Assembly (NCBI RefSeq): GCF_036492635.1
Contig: NZ_AP025305.1
Location: 1,302,001-1,366,000, forward strand
From: Aureibacter tunicatorum
GTDB lineage: Bacteria; Bacteroidota; Bacteroidia; Cytophagales; Cyclobacteriaceae
Length of the DNA: 64,000 bases
Reading direction: 5' to 3'
The notes beneath the pieces are model-generated. The model made no database searches and had not been told where the DNA came from. It saw only the letters and a list, made by a program, of their open reading frames with translations. The position numbers were made by a program, and so were the translations under genes. How positions within the stretch are numbered: position 1 is the stretch's first letter; every line of letters begins with the position of its first letter. Below, piece by piece: positions 52,158-61,277 of this stretch.

Positions 52158-55100
52158 ATGGCTAAAAAAATACTAAATTTAATTTTTCTTTTTTTGCTAT
52201 TAACCTTTTCTACTCCTGTATTTCCTCAAAATAATTTTGATGGTTTTAAGTGTAGTGGAGCTCTTTATCAAATCTATGGAAAAGGAGGTGGTTATAGTTT
52301 AGCAAAACTAGTTGTAAACCAAGAAACTAATAAAGTTGCAATTGAGGATGAATTTACTTTGCCAAGCAAATATTCAAAAATTAATTCTGCGGCTTATAAT
52401 GTTAAAGATGGTTATATCTATTTTGTCGCTAGATTGAAAGATAGCTCAGGAAAAGAAATTCCAGAGTTAATATTAAGTCGAATAAAGATAGACCTTTCTA
52501 ATAATTCATTCAAGACGGAGGATTTAGGTAGAATAATAGCTTCTGATAATAATAATCCCTGGTATTATGTCGGAGAGATTGATTTTGACGGGAATTATTG
52601 GTTGATGAGCGCAACAGAGCAAAAATTGAAAGTTCTACGATTGCAGCAGCTATTGGATGATTACAAGGAGCAAGGTAAGCAGTTGCCTTTTACAGAGCCA
52701 TTATTGATTGAAAATATGTTCAATAATATAAAAATAGGGGCGAATGTAAGTGATTTTGTAATGAATCCTGATGATAATAAATTGTACGGCTGGGACAGGG
52801 ATAAAAGAAGGTTAGCGAAAATTAACCCATATACAACTGATCCAACAAATATTGTTGAATTTGTAGGCCCGGTTGAACGATTTACAGGTACTGGGGCTAC
52901 TTATTTTGTAGATGGAATGTTTTGGGGCTACACAACTGATCCAAATTATAATACTCAACAAACATCAATCATTATTGTAGATCCTGAAACAGGAGTTGTG
53001 GTAAATGCAGACCCTAATGATATATCAAGAGGTCCTGCTACAGGCCAAAACGACGGCTGTTCTTGCGCTTATGTTTTTGAGTTGTCCACTTCAGTTAGCC
53101 AGACGGATTTTTGCTTGGGAGCTGAGCATGAGTTTGAGATTTATTTTGAGATTACGAATAAGACTAAGCAGGATATTAATAATTTGGAGTTGAACTATAT
53201 TTTGCCAGAAGGCTTTGTTTTCACCACGAATATGATGGCGATGAACGCTGATGGAGAGTATGAGTTGATCCCGGAAGTAGATGGAGTTATTAATAGTGGG
53301 ATACAAGGTAGTACAGAAATAAACTCTAGCAATTCATCATTTAACTATAAATATGATGAAGATTCGGATGTTTATAAGATGAAGGTTGGCGTTAAGGTTT
53401 ATGATAGTTATGAAAAAGTTGGTGAGCTTGTTTTAGGTAAAAGGATCTTGGACAACACGGTTCCAGCGGATGAGCAAAAAGCTACAGCCATGATCCCTTT
53501 GTTTTCAAGCAAGCATGGCAGCGGTTTTAATGGTTACGAGAATGCTTACTCGGACAGTTTAAAGCTTAATTTTTATGAAACGCCACGATTCTCTGATAAT
53601 GATCCTTTGAAGCTAACCCGAGATGGAAAGGTCTGTGGTACGGAGATGACATTGGATTTTCCGATGAGTGTTTTGACGGTTGCGAGCACGGATTTGACCG
53701 CAGAAGAGGAGCATAAGGTTTATGTCGCGAGTATATTGGATGCAGATGGTCTTGACGCTTCGTCTAAGGTTGAAGTTGAGTACTTAGCGCAAGATGCTGA
53801 GGCAGGAGTTCAACAAGTGAAGTTGAGCATTTCTGATGCTGCGAACTATGGCAGCTATACTATCAGTTGGGTAGAGGACAACGGCACATGTTCGGATGGC
53901 TTTGATTCTGAGATTCGTTTTGACGAGTCAGTTTTGCCTCAGATCTTGACAGTGGATCAATTGTATTGCAGCAGCAGTATGACAGAATCGTTCGAAGCCG
54001 CCACTATTGATTTGACAGCAGCGATGACTGCTAACGGAGCTTATACTCAATGGGAAGTTGCTGTTGATGAAGGTGAGTCTTATACTTCATTGGATTTTAG
54101 CATGAGCACCATCAAAGGGAATCTGACGCAAGTGAGGTATTTGCCGTCTGATCCGTCGAGTGTTGTATTTGATTTGAAAAGAACCTTTCGCAATGGCGAA
54201 TGCGTGAGCGAGTCTGTTTTGGAAGATATTGTTTTTGACGCGCCGGTGTATGCGAGCATCGCTTCGCCTCCAGGTCCAGAAGGTATTTGTATAAATGAGG
54301 CGGGTGTTGAGCAGTTGGTCACGCTTTCAGGCGTCAAGCCGGACCATGGGACAGGAGTTTGGTCTGTCGAAAGTCCTGCGGGAGCGATTGATGCTGAGCA
54401 GCAAGGCGACGATTATGTGATTAATTTGGGAGGCACAGCTCCCGGTCAATATACATTTGTTTGGACTGTTGCCAATGGTTCTTGCGAAGAGAGGGCTTCA
54501 ACGGAGGTCATCTTCCATGAAAACGTTGATATACAGCTTCAAATGTCTCCTGAAATATGCGGAGATGAAATCTTGCTTGACGCTCAAGCGAATGCTGACA
54601 GTTATGAATGGAGCAAGATTTCCGGTCCTTCGGGCTGGTTGGAGTTTGAGGACATTAATTCAGCGAGCACGAATGTTAAAGTCTCGTCTTTCGGAGAGCA
54701 TGTATTCAAGCTGAGCGTTGATCGTGGCGTTTGCCATAACGAGCAGGAGGTTTCGGTTCGTTTTGATCGTCCTGTTTCAGTTCAGTTGTTCTCCTCCAAG
54801 GATCTTGATGGCGTGATTTGCGGCGATGCTGTAGAGGTTGTTGTCAATGAGCAGTTGGACAATGACGGAAATCCATTGTCACCGAATTGGGACTACACGC
54901 TTTCGGCGGATTTTGAAGTTGAAGCGACAAGTTCTTTGAAGCGAGTATTTGATTTGAGCGCAAGTTCATCTCAAGGAGTTATGGCTGTTGGAGCTTCTTA
55001 TGATAATGGCGTTTGTTTTGCGGAGGCAGTTCCGGTTAGTTTTGAATTGGCCAAAGCTGTTTCCGAGATTGAGCCAATGGATCCTCCTTTCGAATGCTTG

Positions 55101-56630
55101 CCGCCGAGTGATTTGGGTACTGCTGAGTCGGCTGTTTCTTTTAGGGCCAAGGGCACAGCAGGATTTGCCGGAGTTTGGGAAATTGTAACGAATGTTCCTT
55201 CATCTGATGGGCAGTTGAGCGCAGAAATAGTTCCGGGTAGTGTTGTGCATCATCCAGACGGCAGCAGTGAGGTGTCGGTGATGGCGAACGCGTATGGCGA
55301 AATTCAGGTGAAGTATGTTGTTGAGGTCAATGATAAATGTCAAGCGGAGGATCAGATATCATTTAGCTTCAGGCAGGCATTGTCAGGACTGGAGATGAGT
55401 GTCTTTGCCGAGGAGGAATTGGAAGACGGAGCTAGAGTCAATGAAGGGACTACTTTGGGCTTTCATTCATCAGCGGGAGGCATCAGTGATTTCAGGTGGA
55501 ACAAGGACGGCTTGTTTGTTTACCAGGTTAATGAAACTACGACGGCTTATCAGGATGCGCCGTCTGCAGACGCGGTTTATGAGGTGTCGGCTGTGAATGC
55601 GTTTGGTTGTGGGGCTTCGAGGAGTTTTAATATCTCTGTAAACAAGCGCCCTGTGTTGCGCAATGATCATGGCGAGGTTTTGAATACGGAAGTGTTGGTG
55701 TTGGATATTTTGTCTCAGGATGAGGATGAGAATGAAGTAGAACTGAAGGTTGGCTTGACTTTGTCTGATTTGACGCAGAACGGCGTTGATTTGAATCCGA
55801 ATACGGCGGCTGTTGAGACGGAGTATATTGAGACGACTAGCGAAGGTTTGGAGCTTTGGCGTTACGAGCTTCAAGCGGATGGTAAGTTGAAGTTCACGCC
55901 TAATCCTGAAGCTGGTTTTGTGGGCCCTGCAGTGATAAGATATACGCTTACGGACAAGGAAGGAGCTCAATCTTTTCCGGCTTATGTTCGCGTGCATGTG
56001 TACGGAGCTCCTGTAGCTATCTCTGATACCGTGGAAGTTATTGGCGGTCGCGAGGTCGTGTTTGATTTGGTTTATCCTATAGATAGAGCTCAGGATTGGG
56101 ATCCTGACGATGATTTGTTGGTTTCAACGATCAAGTTGTTGTCGGAGCCAGAGTCTGGCTTTGTGGTTGATTTGGATCCATCGACGGGAGCGTTGATTTA
56201 CCAATCGATAGAGTTTGTTGATATGCCTGAGCGAGAGGCGAATGATGCTGACCAGCGCAAGCGTGTGGAGTTTATCTATGAGATTTGCGACAGCAAGAAC
56301 AATTGCGATACAGCTAAGGTGGTGATTTATGTTTTGGACGATAGGATTTCGATTCCCAATGTGTTCACACCAAATACGAAAGACGGCTATAACGATACAT
56401 TTGTGATCAAGGGAGTTGAATACTACGAGACTCGCAGGTTGCAGATTTTCAATCGATGGGGCAAGCTGGTTTATGAGAATGAGCGTTATGACCAGTCATG
56501 GGATGGTCGCAGCAATGTAGGCAATGAGTTTGAAGGCAATGTTCTGAGCAAGGGGACTTATTTTTATGTGCTGGACTTGGATGATCAGGAGCAATACAAG
56601 TACTCGGGCTGGGTTTATATTGCGGATTAA
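52158..56630 (+). CDS. Giant T9SS type B surface protein, tandem copy 1
   Basis: Secreted protein of 1490 residues. Signal peptide about 1-24. Variable front (25-297): a propeller-like region with INSAAYNVKDGYIYFVAR, FVMNPDDNKLYGWD and ATYFVDGMFWGY, resembling DUF6923. From N298 (NDGCSC) to 473, a DUF11-like repeat domain (ELNYILPEGFVFTTNMM). From E474 to the end, the constant module: several Ig/PKD-like domains, a cadherin-like pair (about 1175-1395) and a CHU_C gliding-associated sorting domain (1398-1490, SIPNVFTPNTKDGYNDTF). CHU_C domains direct export by T9SS. It is a likely adhesin or surface fibre. The constant module is about 99% identical to copy 2, and from residue 298 onward the protein is nearly identical to copy 3. 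Confidence 0.9.
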   Translation: MAKKILNLIFLFLLLTFSTPVFPQNNFDGFKCSGALYQIYGKGGGYSLAKLVVNQETNKVAIEDEFTLPSKYSKINSAAYNVKDGYIYFVARLKDSSGKEIPELILSRIKIDLSNNSFKTEDLGRIIASDNNNPWYYVGEIDFDGNYWLMSATEQKLKVLRLQQLLDDYKEQGKQLPFTEPLLIENMFNNIKIGANVSDFVMNPDDNKLYGWDRDKRRLAKINPYTTDPTNIVEFVGPVERFTGTGATYFVDGMFWGYTTDPNYNTQQTSIIIVDPETGVVVNADPNDISRGPATGQNDGCSCAYVFELSTSVSQTDFCLGAEHEFEIYFEITNKTKQDINNLELNYILPEGFVFTTNMMAMNADGEYELIPEVDGVINSGIQGSTEINSSNSSFNYKYDEDSDVYKMKVGVKVYDSYEKVGELVLGKRILDNTVPADEQKATAMIPLFSSKHGSGFNGYENAYSDSLKLNFYETPRFSDNDPLKLTRDGKVCGTEMTLDFPMSVLTVASTDLTAEEEHKVYVASILDADGLDASSKVEVEYLAQDAEAGVQQVKLSISDAANYGSYTISWVEDNGTCSDGFDSEIRFDESVLPQILTVDQLYCSSSMTESFEAATIDLTAAMTANGAYTQWEVAVDEGESYTSLDFSMSTIKGNLTQVRYLPSDPSSVVFDLKRTFRNGECVSESVLEDIVFDAPVYASIASPPGPEGICINEAGVEQLVTLSGVKPDHGTGVWSVESPAGAIDAEQQGDDYVINLGGTAPGQYTFVWTVANGSCEERASTEVIFHENVDIQLQMSPEICGDEILLDAQANADSYEWSKISGPSGWLEFEDINSASTNVKVSSFGEHVFKLSVDRGVCHNEQEVSVRFDRPVSVQLFSSKDLDGVICGDAVEVVVNEQLDNDGNPLSPNWDYTLSADFEVEATSSLKRVFDLSASSSQGVMAVGASYDNGVCFAEAVPVSFELAKAVSEIEPMDPPFECLPPSDLGTAESAVSFRAKGTAGFAGVWEIVTNVPSSDGQLSAEIVPGSVVHHPDGSSEVSVMANAYGEIQVKYVVEVNDKCQAEDQISFSFRQALSGLEMSVFAEEELEDGARVNEGTTLGFHSSAGGISDFRWNKDGLFVYQVNETTTAYQDAPSADAVYEVSAVNAFGCGASRSFNISVNKRPVLRNDHGEVLNTEVLVLDILSQDEDENEVELKVGLTLSDLTQNGVDLNPNTAAVETEYIETTSEGLELWRYELQADGKLKFTPNPEAGFVGPAVIRYTLTDKEGAQSFPAYVRVHVYGAPVAISDTVEVIGGREVVFDLVYPIDRAQDWDPDDDLLVSTIKLLSEPESGFVVDLDPSTGALIYQSIEFVDMPEREANDADQRKRVEFIYEICDSKNNCDTAKVVIYVLDDRISIPNVFTPNTKDGYNDTFVIKGVEYYETRRLQIFNRWGKLVYENERYDQSWDGRSNVGNEFEGNVLSKGTYFYVLDLDDQEQYKYSGWVYIAD
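53049..53576 (+). repeat. Module 2 of copy 1, version A (shared with copy 3)
   Basis: From the NDGCSC codons to the Y of YETPRF. It is nearly identical to 62175-62702 in copy 3 (offset 9126), with only a few base changes seen, while the corresponding part of copy 2 (57600-58124) is clearly diverged (version B). The identity starts abruptly at AAAACGACGGCTG. Confidence 0.85.
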
Positions 56631-56637
56631 AGAGATT
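53577..56637 (+). repeat. Constant module 3, copy 1 (tandem direct repeat)
   Basis: Repeated at 58125-61185 (offset 4548) and from 62703 to the window end (offset 9126 from copy 1). I count roughly 30 base differences against copy 2 over 3 kb, about 1%. The identity runs through the stop codon and about seven bases past it, then stops abruptly. Confidence 0.92.
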
Positions 56638-56639
56638 GT

Positions 56640-56671
56640 AAACAGGCTGGCTAATTTAAGTCGGCCTGTTT
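56640..56671 (+). terminator. Possible terminator after copy 1
   Basis: 8-bp arms (56640-56647 against 56664-56671) enclosing 16 bases with partial pairing. T-poor downstream, so a moderate candidate. The sequence is unrelated to the hairpin after copy 2. Confidence 0.5.
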
Positions 56672-56735
56672 ATTTACACTTCAGAGATACTTACACAGGA
56701 CTTTATTGATTAGAAAACACCTAAACACTATTAAT

Positions 56736-59700
56736 ATGATAAAAAGGTTTACTATACTTTTATTCTTAATGGGAGTCGTCTCTCAATTATCCTTTGCCCA
56801 ATCCACCTTTGATGGCTTTAAATGTAGTGGAGCCCTATATCAGGTGTATCAAGATAAATCAGGACGATGTGTTTTAAGCTATATCGATGTTCAAGAAACA
56901 GGCGATGGTAATGTTACAGGTGAGTTTATAGAGGTGTATGAGCTTCCTTTTCCTTCTACAGATGTAATTAATGCCGCTGCTTATAATGTTGTGGATGGTT
57001 ATATTTATTTTTTAAGAACTAGTGGTGGTAGAAGGTCGATAAATCGAATTAGAAGAGATATTGTTAATGATGGTTATATTGTTGAGCTCGTCGTAAACCT
57101 GAGAAATAATAATGGGGCTTATAATTTAAATCAACAATATAATAATGGAGAGTTTGATTCAGAAGGAGTATACTGGTTGAGAGGTAATTTTGATTATGTT
57201 GTAACTCTGGATATTAGTACTCTTACTAGTGGAAAAGCTTTACCCTTAGCTGGTGAATATGAATACGACTTGAAATTTGATCTAAGAGGTAGAGGACTTC
57301 CTCCTACTGGCGATTTTGTTTTAAACCCTGAAGATGGAATCTTCTATGGTTGGGATTGGCAAAGTAAAAGATTTGTAGCATTTGATCCATCAAAAGATGT
57401 TGATCAAGCATTTACATATATTGGTGGTGTACCTCCAGTGTATCAAAATGTAGATAGGGTGATTATTGGTGCTACATACATGGTTAGAGGCAAGTTTTGG
57501 GGGTATGGAGTAGGGGCGAGTCCTGGTGAATTAGTCGAGATTGATATTGAAACAGGTGAATTAACAATTCTTGATTCACCAGGTATTCAAACCAACCAAA
57601 ATGATGGTTGTTCATGTTCTTATGTTTTTGAGCTGGAAACCTCAATAAGTCAAACTGACTTTTGTGTTGGGGAATCAAATGAGTTTGAAGTGTTTTTTGA
57701 TATCAATAATAAAACTAAAAAAGATATTGAAAACCTTGAGTTGAATTACATCCTTCCAGAAGGCTTTGTTTTTACAACAAATATGATGGAGCGGAGAGCT
57801 GATGGAGAATATTATGAAATAGGGCAAACAGGTGATGTGCTTAATGAAATAAAGGGAGAAACTGAAATTAATTCATCAAACTCATCATTTGTATATAAAT
57901 ATGACCCTAGTCAAGATATTTATAGAATGAAGGTGGGGGTGAAAATATATGAAGATTTTAAGGGAACGGGACAGATAGTACTAGGCAAGAGAATTTTTGA
58001 TAATACATTAGAAGAAAGCGAACAACAAGCTACAGCCATGATTCCTTTGTTTTCAAGCAAGCATGGAAATGGATTTAGTGGATATGATAATGCTTATGCT
58101 GATAGTTTAATAATCAATCTGTACGAAACGCCACGATTCTCTGATAATGATCCTTTGAAGCTAACCCGAGATGGAAAGGTTTGCGGTACGGAGATGACAT
58201 TGGATTTTCCGATGAGTGTTTTGACGGCTGCGAGCACGGATTTGACCGCAGAAGAGGAGCATAAGGTTTATGTCGCGAGTATATTGGATGCAGATGGTCT
58301 TGACGCTTCGTCTAAGGTTGAAGTTGAGTACTTAGCGCAAGATGCTGAGGCAGGAGTTCAACAAGTGAAGTTGAGCATTTCTGATGCTGCGAACTATGGC
58401 AGCTATACTATCAGTTGGGTAGAGGACAACGGCACATGTTCGGATGGCTTTGATTCTGAGATTCGTTTTGACGAGTCAGTTTTGCCTCAGATCTTGACAG
58501 TGGATCAGTTGTATTGTAGCGACAATATGACAGAACCGTTCGAAGCCGCCACTATTGATTTGACAGCAGCGATGACTGCTAATGGAGCTTATACTCAATG
58601 GGAAGTTGCTGTTGATGAAGGTGAGTCTTATACTTCATTGGATTTTAGCATGAGCACCATCAAAGGGAATCTGACGCAAGTGAGATATTTGCCGTCTGAT
58701 CCGTCGAGTGTTGTATTTGATTTGAAAAGAACCTTCCGCAATGGCGAATGCGTGAGCGAGTCTGTTTTGGAAGATATTGTTTTTGACGCGCCGGTGTATG
58801 CGAGCATCGCTTCGCCTCCAGGTCCAGAAGGTATTTGTATAAATGAGGCGGGTGTTGAGCAGTTGGTCACGCTTTCAGGCGTCAAGCCGGACCATGGGAC
58901 AGGAGTTTGGTCTGTCGAAAGTCCTGCGGGAGCGATTGATGCTGAGCAGCAAGGCGACGATTATGTGATTAATTTGGGAGGCACAGCTCCCGGTCAATAT
59001 ACATTTGTTTGGACTGTTGCCAATGGTTCTTGCGAAGAGAGGGCTTCAACGGAGGTCATCTTCCATGAAAACGTTGATATACAGCTTCAAATGTCTCCTG
59101 AAATATGCGGAGATGAAATCTTGCTTGACGCTCAAGCGAATGCTGACAGTTATGAATGGAGCAAGATTTCCGGTCCTTCGGGCTGGTTGGAGTTTGAGGA
59201 CATTAATTCAGCGAGCACGAATGTTAAAGTCTCGTCTTTCGGAGAGCATGTATTCAAGCTGAGCGTTGATCGTGGCGTTTGCCATAACGAGCAGGAGGTT
59301 TCGGTTCGTTTTGATCGTCCTGTTTCAGTTCAGTTGTTCTCCTCCAAGGATCTTGATGGCGTGATTTGCGGCGATGCTGTAGAGGTTGTTGTCAATGAGC
59401 AGTTGGACAATGACGGAAATCCATTGTCACCGAATTGGGACTACGCGCTTTCGGCGGATTTTGAAGTTGAAGCGACAAGTTCTTTGAAGCGAGTATTTGA
59501 TTTGAGCGCAAGTTCATCTCAAGGAGTTATGGCTGTTGGAGCTTCTTATGATAATGGCGTTTGTTTTGCGGAGGCAGTTCCGGTTAGTTTTGAATTGGCC
59601 AAAGCTGTTTCCGAGATTGAGCCAATGGACCCTCCTTTCGAATGCTTGCCGCCGAGTGATTTGGGTACTGCTGAGTCAGCTGTTTCTTTTAGGGCCAAGG

Positions 59701-61178
59701 GCACAGCAGGATTTGCCGGAGTTTGGGAAATTGTAACGAATGTTCCTTCATCTGATGGGCAGTTGAGCGCAGAAATAGTTCCGGGTAGTGTTGTGCATCA
59801 TCCAGACGGCAGCAGTGAGGTGTCGGTGATGGCTAACGCGTATGGCGAAATTCAGGTGAAGTATGTTGTTGAGGTCAATGACAAATGTCAAGCGGAGGAT
59901 CAGATATCATTTAGCTTCAGGCAGGCATTGTCAGGACTGGAGATGAGTGTCTTTGCCGAGGAGGAATTGGAAGACGGAGCTAGAGTCAATGAAGGGACTA
60001 CTTTGGGCTTTCATTCATCAGCGGGAGGCATCAGTGATTTCAGGTGGAACAAGGATGGCTTGTTTGTTTACCAAGTTAATGAAACTACGGCGGCTTATCA
60101 GGATGCGCCGTCTGCAGACGCGGTTTATGAGGTGTCGGCTGTGAATGCGTTTGGTTGTGGGGCTTCGAGGAGTTTTAATATCTCTGTAAACAAGCGCCCT
60201 GTGTTGCGCAATGATCATGGCGAGGTTTTGAATACGGAAGCGTTGGTGTTGGATATTTTGTCTCAGGATGAGGATAAGAATGAAGTAGAACTGAAGGTTG
60301 GCTTGACTTTGTCTGATTTGACGCAGAACGGCGTTGATTTGAATCCGAATACGGCGGCTGTTGAGGCGGAGTACATTGAGACGACTAGCGAAGGTTTGGA
60401 GCTTTGGCGTTACGAGCTTCAAGCGGATGGTAAGTTGAAGTTCACGCCTAATCCTGAAGCTGGTTTTGTGGGCCCTGCAGTAATAAGATATACGCTTACG
60501 GACAAGGAAGGAGCTCAATCTTTTCCGGCTTATGTTCGCGTGCATGTGTACGGAGCTCCTGTAGCTATCTCTGATACCGTGGAAGTTGTTGGCGGTCGCG
60601 AGGTCGTGTTTGATTTGGTTTATCCTATAGATAGAGCTCAGGATTGGGATCCTGACGATGATTTGTTGGTTTCAACGATCAAGTTGTTGTCGGAGCCAGA
60701 GTCTGGCTTTGTGGTTGATTTGGATCCATCGACGGGAGCGTTGATTTACCAATCGATAGAGTTTGTTGATATGCCTGAGCGAGAGGCTAATGATGCTGAC
60801 CAGCGCAAGCGTGTGGAGTTTATCTATGAGATTTGCGACAGCAAGAACAATTGCGATACGGCTAAGGTGGTGATTTATGTCTTGGACGATAGGATTTCGA
60901 TTCCCAATGTGTTCACACCAAATACGAAAGACGGCTATAACGATACATTTGTGATCAAGGGAGTTGAATACTACGAGACTCGCAGGTTGCAGATTTTCAA
61001 TCGATGGGGCAAGCTGGTTTATGAGAATGAGCGTTATGATCAGTCATGGGATGGTCGCAGCAATGTAGGCAATGAGTTTGAAGGCAATGTTCTGAGCAAG
61101 GGGACTTATTTTTATGTGCTGGACTTGGATGATCAGGAGCAGTACAAGTACTCGGGCTGGGTTTATATTGCGGATTAA
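56736..61178 (+). CDS. Giant T9SS type B surface protein, tandem copy 2
   Basis: Protein of 1480 residues from ATG 56736 (MIKRFTILLFLMGVVSQLSF signal peptide). An upstream in-frame TTG at 56706 is rejected because it would add a non-signal extension. Variable front (about 23-288) keeps only the framework of copy 1: FDGFKCSGALYQVY, AAAYNVVDGYIYF, FVLNPEDGIFYGWD and ATYMVRGKFWGY. Module 2 (289-463) is version B, diverged from copies 1 and 3. From residue 464 it is the constant module, with about a dozen residue changes from copy 1 in some 1015. The C-terminal CHU_C sorting domain is identical. No stop or frameshift, so all copies look functional. Confidence 0.9.
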   Translation: MIKRFTILLFLMGVVSQLSFAQSTFDGFKCSGALYQVYQDKSGRCVLSYIDVQETGDGNVTGEFIEVYELPFPSTDVINAAAYNVVDGYIYFLRTSGGRRSINRIRRDIVNDGYIVELVVNLRNNNGAYNLNQQYNNGEFDSEGVYWLRGNFDYVVTLDISTLTSGKALPLAGEYEYDLKFDLRGRGLPPTGDFVLNPEDGIFYGWDWQSKRFVAFDPSKDVDQAFTYIGGVPPVYQNVDRVIIGATYMVRGKFWGYGVGASPGELVEIDIETGELTILDSPGIQTNQNDGCSCSYVFELETSISQTDFCVGESNEFEVFFDINNKTKKDIENLELNYILPEGFVFTTNMMERRADGEYYEIGQTGDVLNEIKGETEINSSNSSFVYKYDPSQDIYRMKVGVKIYEDFKGTGQIVLGKRIFDNTLEESEQQATAMIPLFSSKHGNGFSGYDNAYADSLIINLYETPRFSDNDPLKLTRDGKVCGTEMTLDFPMSVLTAASTDLTAEEEHKVYVASILDADGLDASSKVEVEYLAQDAEAGVQQVKLSISDAANYGSYTISWVEDNGTCSDGFDSEIRFDESVLPQILTVDQLYCSDNMTEPFEAATIDLTAAMTANGAYTQWEVAVDEGESYTSLDFSMSTIKGNLTQVRYLPSDPSSVVFDLKRTFRNGECVSESVLEDIVFDAPVYASIASPPGPEGICINEAGVEQLVTLSGVKPDHGTGVWSVESPAGAIDAEQQGDDYVINLGGTAPGQYTFVWTVANGSCEERASTEVIFHENVDIQLQMSPEICGDEILLDAQANADSYEWSKISGPSGWLEFEDINSASTNVKVSSFGEHVFKLSVDRGVCHNEQEVSVRFDRPVSVQLFSSKDLDGVICGDAVEVVVNEQLDNDGNPLSPNWDYALSADFEVEATSSLKRVFDLSASSSQGVMAVGASYDNGVCFAEAVPVSFELAKAVSEIEPMDPPFECLPPSDLGTAESAVSFRAKGTAGFAGVWEIVTNVPSSDGQLSAEIVPGSVVHHPDGSSEVSVMANAYGEIQVKYVVEVNDKCQAEDQISFSFRQALSGLEMSVFAEEELEDGARVNEGTTLGFHSSAGGISDFRWNKDGLFVYQVNETTAAYQDAPSADAVYEVSAVNAFGCGASRSFNISVNKRPVLRNDHGEVLNTEALVLDILSQDEDKNEVELKVGLTLSDLTQNGVDLNPNTAAVEAEYIETTSEGLELWRYELQADGKLKFTPNPEAGFVGPAVIRYTLTDKEGAQSFPAYVRVHVYGAPVAISDTVEVVGGREVVFDLVYPIDRAQDWDPDDDLLVSTIKLLSEPESGFVVDLDPSTGALIYQSIEFVDMPEREANDADQRKRVEFIYEICDSKNNCDTAKVVIYVLDDRISIPNVFTPNTKDGYNDTFVIKGVEYYETRRLQIFNRWGKLVYENERYDQSWDGRSNVGNEFEGNVLSKGTYFYVLDLDDQEQYKYSGWVYIAD
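57600..58124 (+). repeat. Module 2 of copy 2, version B
   Basis: Homologous to 53049-53576 and 62175-62702, but the protein differs at many positions (for example ETSISQTDFCVGESNEFEVF against STSVSQTDFCLGAEHEFEIY). The switch to near-identity with the other copies happens at the codons for ETPRF. Confidence 0.8.
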
Positions 61179-61185
61179 AGAGATT
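58125..61185 (+). repeat. Constant module 3, copy 2 (tandem direct repeat)
   Basis: Direct repeat of 53577-56637 and of the part from 62703 on. It ends a few bases after the stop codon, where the sequences diverge into different hairpins. Confidence 0.92.
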
Positions 61186-61189
61186 ATTG

Positions 61190-61225
61190 AATAAGAACTG
61201 GTAATATGCTAGTTCTTATTTTTTG
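61190..61225 (+). terminator. Terminator after copy 2
   Basis: Perfect 10-bp stem (61190-61199 against 61211-61220) with an 11-base loop, followed by TTTT. Better formed than the hairpin after copy 1; suggests that the copies are separate transcripts. Confidence 0.75.
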
Positions 61226-61277
61226 CTATTATACTTTTTTGAAAGTACGAACACGAAACACAATTATATAAACAGGC

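Noticed and set aside
55470-60545. 175-codon minus-strand frames repeated in the constant modules (55470-55997 and 60018-60545)
   Set aside because: Their similarity to each other only reflects the direct repeat. They are antisense to the cadherin-like region and rich in Arg/Ile, typical of shadow frames.
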